Assembly: GCA_017885175.1 (NCBI GenBank)
Contig: JAFNGP010000082.1
Span: 1 to 8,772 of the forward strand
Reading direction: 5' to 3'
Source of the DNA: a bacterium
GTDB lineage: Bacteria; Krumholzibacteriota; Krumholzibacteriia; Krumholzibacteriales; Krumholzibacteriaceae
DNA length: 8,772 nucleotides
The position numbers and the translations under genes are program-made. Of this stretch, positions 1 to 4,859 are shown piece after piece (position 1 is the first letter of the stretch; each line of letters opens with the position of its first letter). A model generated the notes under the pieces. The model was given only the letters and a program-made list of their open reading frames with translations, made no database searches and was not told the DNA's origin.

Positions 1-184
1 ACGATTTCTCCCCCGCGCCGGTCAGAATCACGACGCCCGCCTCGCCGTCATCCTTCATCTGAGTGAAGGCGGCGATCAGCTCGACCACCGTCTGGACGCT
101 CAGCGCGTTCAGCTTGGCAGGCCGGTTGATCGTCACCTTTCCGATGCGCCCCGATGTTTCAACGAGCACGTTTTCGAATCCCAT
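1..184 (-). CDS. Enoyl-CoA hydratase/isomerase (crotonase) family protein, 5' part only
   Basis: The reverse strand from an ATG at 184-182 reads MGFENVLVETSGRIGKVTIN and continues with RPAKLNAL and VVILTGAGEKS, running off the window after 61 codons. The I-x-RP-x-x-x-NAL segment (about residues 19-28) and the V-V-I-L-T-G-A-G-E-K-S strand (about 51-61) are hallmarks of the crotonase fold; the second leads into the first oxyanion-hole loop, which is cut off. The family hydrates or isomerises acyl-CoA thioesters in the cytoplasm, typically in beta-oxidation or degradation of branched or aromatic acids. Only about a quarter of the usual ~260 residues is visible, so the catalytic glutamates and substrate specificity cannot be judged. 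AAAGGAG lies at 197-191, six bases before the ATG, which fixes the start. A good sigma70-type promoter lies upstream. The acyl-CoA carboxylase gene at the other window edge fits a lineage with acyl-CoA catabolism, but the two are not in one operon. Confidence 0.9.
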   Translation of the reverse strand, partial: MGFENVLVETSGRIGKVTINRPAKLNALSVQTVVELIAAFTQMKDDGEAGVVILTGAGEKS

Positions 185-212
185 CTCCCGCTCCTTTCTT
201 GTGATCCGGGCT

Positions 213-242
213 ATTTAAGGATGCGGCGCGCGCCAGTGTCAA
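213..242 (-). promoter_or_regulatory. Sigma70-type promoter of the crotonase gene
   Basis: On the minus strand a perfect -35 TTGACA (242-237) is followed by an 18-bp spacer and a -10 TTAAAT (218-213), which matches four of six consensus bases. The predicted transcript would start near 206 and give a leader of about 20 nt containing the AAAGGAG site. The spacer holds a perfect 10-bp palindrome GGCGCGCGCC (225-234), which could be an operator or chance in GC-rich DNA. Confidence 0.6.
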
Positions 243-256
243 CAATAAACTGTTGC

Positions 257-286
257 TTGACTTGCGCCGCTCTATTCGGTTATCCA
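257..286 (+). promoter_or_regulatory. Possible promoter of the 900-residue gene (near-leaderless)
   Basis: TTGACT at 257-262 is a 5/6 match to the -35 consensus. The best -10 candidates are weak: TATCCA at 281-286 (18-bp spacer) or TTATCC at 280-285 (17-bp). A start of transcription 6-8 bases further on falls around 292-294, only a few bases before the ATG at 297. The -35 boxes of this promoter and of the divergent crotonase promoter are 14 bp apart, and CAACA-N6-TGTTG (240-255) sits between and overlaps the latter, so a shared regulator could act on both. The -10 is poor, hence the modest confidence. Confidence 0.4.
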
Positions 287-296
287 TTGTTCAATT

Positions 297-2999
297 ATGA
301 ATGTGCGCAATCCGAGAATCCTCCCGGTCGCCGCGGGCATGATCGCGCTTCTCATCCTTGTCCCCGTCGAGGCGCGCTCGACCGCTCCGCAGCGCGACGA
401 CGCGCTCAAGCAGCACCTCGTGCGCTTTTTCGAGAACGGAGGGCAGAGCGCCTCTCTCGCCCCCGGCCAGCCGCTCTACGCGCTCCGCGCCTATCCGGTA
501 ACGGCGACGACGGCATTTCTCCTTCTCGAGAACGATCCCCTGCCTCTCCGAAGATTCTACCCCGACATATCCCGGACCGTCATGCGGCTCTTCGAGGACC
601 AGAACCTTTCGGGCGGCCTCGTCCGCAGCATGCCGGGAGCGCCGAAGGGAAGCGGTTCGATCCTCTCTCCCGGCCTCAACGCCCTGGCCGCGCTCGAGCT
701 CTACAGTCTCCACCTCATCGCGTGGAAAACGGGGGCGTACGAGGACGCACTCGAATTTCTGGCCTGGTCCCGTTCGCTTTCGGACCTCGCCACCCGCGGA
801 TTCTACGATCCCGAGCGCGAGTGCTTCTATCCCGTGGACGCGGACGGCAGATTCGTCGCGGCGTACCACCCGGGGCAGCTCCTGCCGCTCGTCGTCGATC
901 GCAATCTCGGCCGATTCGCGCACGAAAGAATCGCCGCCGCGTACCTCGAGAACAGCTCGTCCGCCTCGCAGCGGAAAGCGGCCGATGTGGGCGATCCGTG
1001 GAGCAATTCCTCCATGCGATTCATGATACTCGATCTCCTCTCCGCCGCGATGCCCGAGGATGGCGCGCTTTTCGCGTCGCTCCGCGCCTCGGCCGCCGCC
1101 GGCATGAGCGCGGCGGGAACCGGCCAGGCTGTCTGGACCGATTACTGGCGCGAGAATCGCACGATCGCGAACCGCCTCTTTCCCCGCTGGCGGGCGATCT
1201 CGCCGCTCGTGAATCTCACGCTCCTCTTCGAGCGGGACGCGCTCGTTCAGCCGAAGGAGCTCGCCGGATTGCGTTCCGGAATCGATTCGCTCGCCGCCGC
1301 GCTCTCCGGAGAATCGATGAGCCTCGAATCGTACAAGGACGCCATAGGCGCCGTGAACCGGATGCTTTCGAGATTCTCCCGGTTCTCGCAGCTTCTCGAT
1401 TCGCCGAAGGAGAGCTGGAGGGTCATCGACGGGACGAAGTGGCGGCGCCTCTCCCCGCGCGTGAAAAGGCTCATCATGGAGACGCTCGCCGGAGCCCCGG
1501 CCGATCTCGCGGCCGCCAAGGCGGACCTTTCCTCGCGGCTCGAGCGGGAATGCGGGCTCGCGTTCACGCTCGGTCTTCCCGAAAAAACCATTCCGCGGGG
1601 CTCGGCGGTGGAGTTCTCGGCGTCCCTTCGCGCGCTCCGCGACACCCTCGCCGCCTCCCAGTTCTATCTGCAGATCGGCGATCAGCGATGGAAGATGATG
1701 GAAATCACCCGCGTCGTCACCCTCGTGCCGAACGGCGAGGCGTTCGTCTATAAAGGAAAATTGGCGCTCCCGCCCACGACCGAGCCGGGCGTCGTCACGC
1801 TGAACGCATCCATCGATTTCGTCCATGAAGGGCGCATGGTCGAGATCCGGAGCATCGAAAGCGTCGCCGTGACCAAGGAATTCGAGGCCGCGCTCGACCT
1901 CCCCGACGGGAGAAGGATCGGCGGGAAACCCCTTCGCCTCGCTCTCGCGCTCAGATGCAGAACCGATCGCGATCTCCAGGGAACGGTCGAAGGAACCATC
2001 CTCCGCGAGTTTTCGACGACGCCGCCGCTGCCCGCCCGCTTTCTCGTTCGAGCGGACGCGGAGCGCACCGATCTCGAAATCGCGATCGCGCCGAAAGGCA
2101 TGATCTCCCCGGGGCGTTACCCCTTCTCGCTGACCGTGACACTCGACGGCAACCCCGTCGCGCTATTCAGAGAACTCCTCGTTCGTCCATTCAACTGGCT
2201 CCACCTCGGAACGCTTGCAAAGCCGGACGAACCGCTCAGAAACGGAGTCTCCTTCGAGAGCGATCTTTTCAAATCCTACCCGGCGTCAGACGGGCGCGAG
2301 CTTCGCTGGAGCGAGGTTCCTCCGGGTGCGATCGACAGCGAAGGCCTGCTCCAGCCCCAACGGCTCTACGGGAAGCTTCCGGGCCGCTGCGCCCTGTTCT
2401 ACACGGTCGTCGACGCGCCGGCGCGCATGAAGCTCGCCTGGAGGCTCGTCACGAAAAACGCGTTCTCCCTCTGGATCAACGGCGAGCCCTTTGCGCCCGG
2501 GACGGACGCGCGGTTCGAAGGGGCGAGCGGGCCGGTCGAGCTCAGAAAAGGACCGAACTCCATTCTCATCGCGGTGTGCTGGGAGGATGCGGCCGACGGC
2601 ATCGCGTTCGATCTCGGAGACGATAACGGGCTGCCCCCTTCCGGGCTGGGCAACCGGCTCATCGATATCATCGACGGCTACGAACGCCTCAACGTGGTTC
2701 GGGATTCCGGGAAGAAGGAACCTCCCGCGCCCGAGCAGCTCGAAGACGTCGTCATCAAGTACTCGAATCCCCGGGCGTCGGAGGTCTCGATCATCGGTTC
2801 GTTCAACAACTGGGAGGCGGGCGCGACGCCGATGAAGAAGGAAGCGAAAGGCGCGTGGACGGTGACCCTGCACCTCCCCGCGGGAAGATACCCGTATAAA
2901 TTTCTCGTGAACCGAAAAGAGAAGATCGCGGATCCGGCGAATGCCGCGGCCGAGCCGGACGGCTTCGGAAGCACCAATTCGATTCTCGAGGTCAAATAG
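297..2999 (+). CDS. Exported multidomain protein with C-terminal AMPK/CBM48-type glycan-binding domain
   Basis: This 900-residue protein opens with a signal peptide (positive MNVRNPR, hydrophobic core to about residue 24, likely cleavage near VEA-RS), so it acts outside the cytoplasm. Residues ~35-400 are helix-rich. Segments such as LNALAALELY (~127-136), RGFYDPERECFYPVDADG (~168-185) and WTDYWREN (~280-287) recall (alpha/alpha)6-toroid glycosidases such as GH63 or trehalase relatives, but I could not place catalytic acids, so enzymatic activity is a guess. Residues ~410-630 look like beta-sandwich repeats. Residues ~632-775 resemble a galactose-binding jelly roll, with LWING at 725-729 and LRKGPNSILIAV after it. 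Residues ~815-900 are a clear AMPK-beta/isoamylase-N type domain (SIIGSFNNW with W839, GRYPYKFLVN with Y867 and K868), which binds alpha-glucan in known members. An upstream in-frame TGA at 258-260 and no other ATG/GTG/TTG make 297 the start; no Shine-Dalgarno is visible. wecB follows 43 nt later, probably in the same operon. Confidence 0.85.
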   Translation: MNVRNPRILPVAAGMIALLILVPVEARSTAPQRDDALKQHLVRFFENGGQSASLAPGQPLYALRAYPVTATTAFLLLENDPLPLRRFYPDISRTVMRLFEDQNLSGGLVRSMPGAPKGSGSILSPGLNALAALELYSLHLIAWKTGAYEDALEFLAWSRSLSDLATRGFYDPERECFYPVDADGRFVAAYHPGQLLPLVVDRNLGRFAHERIAAAYLENSSSASQRKAADVGDPWSNSSMRFMILDLLSAAMPEDGALFASLRASAAAGMSAAGTGQAVWTDYWRENRTIANRLFPRWRAISPLVNLTLLFERDALVQPKELAGLRSGIDSLAAALSGESMSLESYKDAIGAVNRMLSRFSRFSQLLDSPKESWRVIDGTKWRRLSPRVKRLIMETLAGAPADLAAAKADLSSRLERECGLAFTLGLPEKTIPRGSAVEFSASLRALRDTLAASQFYLQIGDQRWKMMEITRVVTLVPNGEAFVYKGKLALPPTTEPGVVTLNASIDFVHEGRMVEIRSIESVAVTKEFEAALDLPDGRRIGGKPLRLALALRCRTDRDLQGTVEGTILREFSTTPPLPARFLVRADAERTDLEIAIAPKGMISPGRYPFSLTVTLDGNPVALFRELLVRPFNWLHLGTLAKPDEPLRNGVSFESDLFKSYPASDGRELRWSEVPPGAIDSEGLLQPQRLYGKLPGRCALFYTVVDAPARMKLAWRLVTKNAFSLWINGEPFAPGTDARFEGASGPVELRKGPNSILIAVCWEDAADGIAFDLGDDNGLPPSGLGNRLIDIIDGYERLNVVRDSGKKEPPAPEQLEDVVIKYSNPRASEVSIIGSFNNWEAGATPMKKEAKGAWTVTLHLPAGRYPYKFLVNRKEKIADPANAAAEPDGFGSTNSILEVK

Positions 3000-3030
3000 A
3001 CGGAGCGCGGCCGCGTGAACCGGGTCTCGC

Positions 3031-3040
3031 GGAGGAGAAG
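3031..3040 (+). promoter_or_regulatory. Strong ribosome binding site setting the wecB GTG start
   Basis: GGAGGAGAAG ends two bases before GTG 3043-3045; the GGAGG core is seven bases from the start codon. The next in-frame ATG (3073) lacks such a site and would cut just before the GTRPE loop, so the GTG start is preferred. Confidence 0.8.
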
Positions 3041-3042
3041 AC

Positions 3043-4227
3043 GTGGCAGGACGAACGAATAAACGGCGGATCATGCTCGTTTTCGGCACGAGACCCGAGG
3101 TGATCAAGCTCGCGCCCGTGATCGAGGAGCTCCGCGCGAGCCCGCGGAAGTATTCCGTCGCCGCCTGTTTCACCGCCCAGCACCGGGAGATGTGCGAAAC
3201 GCTCATGCGTTTCTTCTCGATCAAGCCGTCCTACGACCTCGACATCATGGTTGAGAAGCAATCCCTCATGGACATCGCGACGCGAACGATGCAGCGGCTC
3301 GACGAGGTGCTCTCGCGCGACCCGGTCGACATGATCGTCGTGCAGGGGGATACGACCTCGGCGTTCGCCGCAGCTCTTCTCGCCTTCTACCGGCGCATCC
3401 CGGTTGCCCACGTCGAGGCGGGCCTCAGAACGCACGACATATGGAACCCGTATCCCGAGGAGATGAACCGCAAGCTTATCGGAGGCATCGCCCAGCTCCA
3501 TTTCGCGCCGACCAAGCGGGCCGCTCTCGCGCTCGCGAACGAAGGGGTCCCGCGCGGGAGCGTGTACGTCACGGGCAACACCGTTATCGACGCGCTGTAC
3601 CTCGCACTCGCCAAGAAGAAAACCGGGATCGCCCGAACCGCGCGCGGGGCGCGCCGCGGAAGAAAGCTGATACTCGTGACCGCCCACCGGCGAGAGAGCT
3701 TCGGAAAGGGAATCGAAGAGATCTGCGCGGCGATTCTCGATCTCGTCGAGCGGAACGAGGATATCGAGATCTATTTTCCCGTGCATCCGAATCCCGCGGT
3801 CAAGAGACCGGTCGAGCGCGCGCTCTCCCGGCACCCGCGCATCACCCTTTCCCCCCCGCTCGAATACATGGATCTCATCCGCGTCATGAAGGAGAGCAGC
3901 CTCGTTCTCACGGATTCGGGCGGACTCCAGGAAGAGGCCCCCGCGCTCGGGCTTCCCGTCGTCGTGATGCGGGACGAGACGGAGCGCCCGGAGATCGTCG
4001 AGGCGGGAGGCGCGGTCCTCGCGGGGCCGCACCGGGACCGGATCGTCGCCGAGGTCGAGCGCATTCTCGGCAACCGGCGCGTCTACGAGCGGATGGCCCG
4101 CGTGAGAAATCCTTTCGGCGACGGCCTCGCGTCGCGGCGCATCGTCCGCATCATCGACGCGTGGTTCCGTCCGGGCGGCGCGAAGAACGAGCGGGCCTTC
4201 AGAAGCAAGGTGGAATTCCGTCCATGA
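3043..4227 (+). CDS. wecB: UDP-N-acetylglucosamine 2-epimerase (non-hydrolysing)
   Basis: This cytoplasmic enzyme interconverts UDP-GlcNAc and UDP-ManNAc, feeding ManNAc or ManNAcA units into surface polysaccharides. The 394 residues carry the whole family signature in order: GTRPEVIKLAPV (15-26, nucleotide-binding loop), TAQHREM, VQGDTTSAFAAA with D103, HVEAGLRT with E125, PYPEEMNRKL, VTGNTVIDAL, TAHRRESFGKG with H215, PVHPNP and LTDSGGLQEEAPALGLPVVVMRDETERPE near the C-terminus. D103, E125 and H215 align by motif with the Asp, Glu and His reported as catalytically important in E. coli WecB. Length is close to the usual ~375-390. Translation starts at GTG with an excellent Shine-Dalgarno. 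It lies 43 nt after the exported glycan-binding-domain gene, and its stop overlaps the ATG of the following barrel gene (ATGA), so these are probably co-transcribed. No other nucleotide-sugar or glycosyltransferase gene is in the window, so the glycan it serves cannot be told. Confidence 0.95.
   Translation: MAGRTNKRRIMLVFGTRPEVIKLAPVIEELRASPRKYSVAACFTAQHREMCETLMRFFSIKPSYDLDIMVEKQSLMDIATRTMQRLDEVLSRDPVDMIVVQGDTTSAFAAALLAFYRRIPVAHVEAGLRTHDIWNPYPEEMNRKLIGGIAQLHFAPTKRAALALANEGVPRGSVYVTGNTVIDALYLALAKKKTGIARTARGARRGRKLILVTAHRRESFGKGIEEICAAILDLVERNEDIEIYFPVHPNPAVKRPVERALSRHPRITLSPPLEYMDLIRVMKESSLVLTDSGGLQEEAPALGLPVVVMRDETERPEIVEAGGAVLAGPHRDRIVAEVERILGNRRVYERMARVRNPFGDGLASRRIVRIIDAWFRPGGAKNERAFRSKVEFRP
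4207..4213 (+). promoter_or_regulatory. Ribosome binding site within the wecB 3' end for the barrel gene
   Basis: AAGGTGG lies ten bases before the ATG at 4224. No purine-rich site precedes the alternative in-frame ATG at 4266, which would give a shorter and more canonical signal peptide. The overlap ATGA with the wecB stop also supports 4224 through translational coupling. Confidence 0.55.
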
Positions 4228-4847
4228 ACGGCACGAGAGAACGAAGCGGCCCGGCCGGCCGGCGCATGCGTTTCGCGCTGGCCTTCGCGGCTCTCTGCGC
4301 GTTCGCCGTCCGCGGCGCGCTCGCCGAAACGCCGAGACAGATATGCGCCTCGATCGAGGCGCGCTCCTATGTGTTCGATTCGAAGTTTTTCGATCTCGAG
4401 AGCGCCTTCGGCGGCGGCGCGGCACTGCGCTACGAGCTCGCCTCGAATTTCTATTTCGAGAACGCGATCGGATTGTTCGGCGCGAAGGGGAGCGGCGCGG
4501 ACGTCGACGGGCTCGATTACCGGCTCAATCTCTTCGCCATTTTCCCGCTTCTCATCCCGGTTCCCTACCGGCCGGTCGCCCGTCTCGGCGTCGGATTCCT
4601 GTCGGTCAATCCCGTCACGGCCACCCCGACCGAAACCTACCGCCCGACCCAGACCGCCTTTTACATTATGGGCGGCGCGGGAGTGACACGAACCTTCTTC
4701 AGATATATGCTCCTCGAGGCGAGCGCCAACGTATGGATCACGCCGTACAAATACCGGATCTACCGCTTCAACCGCCGAGACGTGGACACGAGCACCGAGC
4801 GCTTCACGCATCTCTCGATATCGCTCGCGCTCACGTACACGTTCTGA
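4224..4847 (+). CDS. Small outer-membrane beta-barrel protein
   Basis: The protein has 207 residues. Residues 1-34 form a signal peptide: a long polar N-region ending in RRMRF, a hydrophobic stretch ALAFAALCAFAV, and probable cleavage after ALA (34). The mature ~173 residues alternate hydrophobic and polar positions with aromatic girdle residues, in strands such as ASIEARSYVF, GAALRYELASNFYFENAIGL, RLNLFAIFPLLIPV, VARLGVGFLSV, AFYIMGGAGVTRTF, YMLLEASANVWIT and LSISLALTYTF. The chain ends in phenylalanine, the usual BAM-recognition residue. Size and pattern suit an eight-stranded barrel of the OmpX/OmpW/OmpA-barrel kind, but no family-specific motif was identified and the ligand or role is unknown. 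The start at 4224 overlaps the wecB stop (ATGA); Met15 (4266) is the alternative start. The stop is 12 bp from the stop of the convergent protease gene. Confidence 0.8.
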   Translation: MNGTRERSGPAGRRMRFALAFAALCAFAVRGALAETPRQICASIEARSYVFDSKFFDLESAFGGGAALRYELASNFYFENAIGLFGAKGSGADVDGLDYRLNLFAIFPLLIPVPYRPVARLGVGFLSVNPVTATPTETYRPTQTAFYIMGGAGVTRTFFRYMLLEASANVWITPYKYRIYRFNRRDVDTSTERFTHLSISLALTYTF

Positions 4848-4859
4848 TTTCCGGGAATA

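Noticed and set aside
291..1826. 511-codon minus-strand open frame and 510-codon plus-strand frame (221-1753) over the 900-residue gene
   Set aside because: Both have low-complexity Arg/Ala/Gly/Glu composition and no domain or Shine-Dalgarno support, while the 297-2999 frame has a signal peptide and recognisable domains.
3006..3015. 10-bp palindrome CGCGGCCGCG between the 900-residue gene and wecB
   Set aside because: It has no loop for a stable hairpin and no T-run. Such palindromes are common by chance in GC-rich DNA.
2992..4425. 477-codon minus-strand frame opposite wecB
   Set aside because: wecB is unmistakable on the plus strand; the antisense product is Arg-rich without domains.
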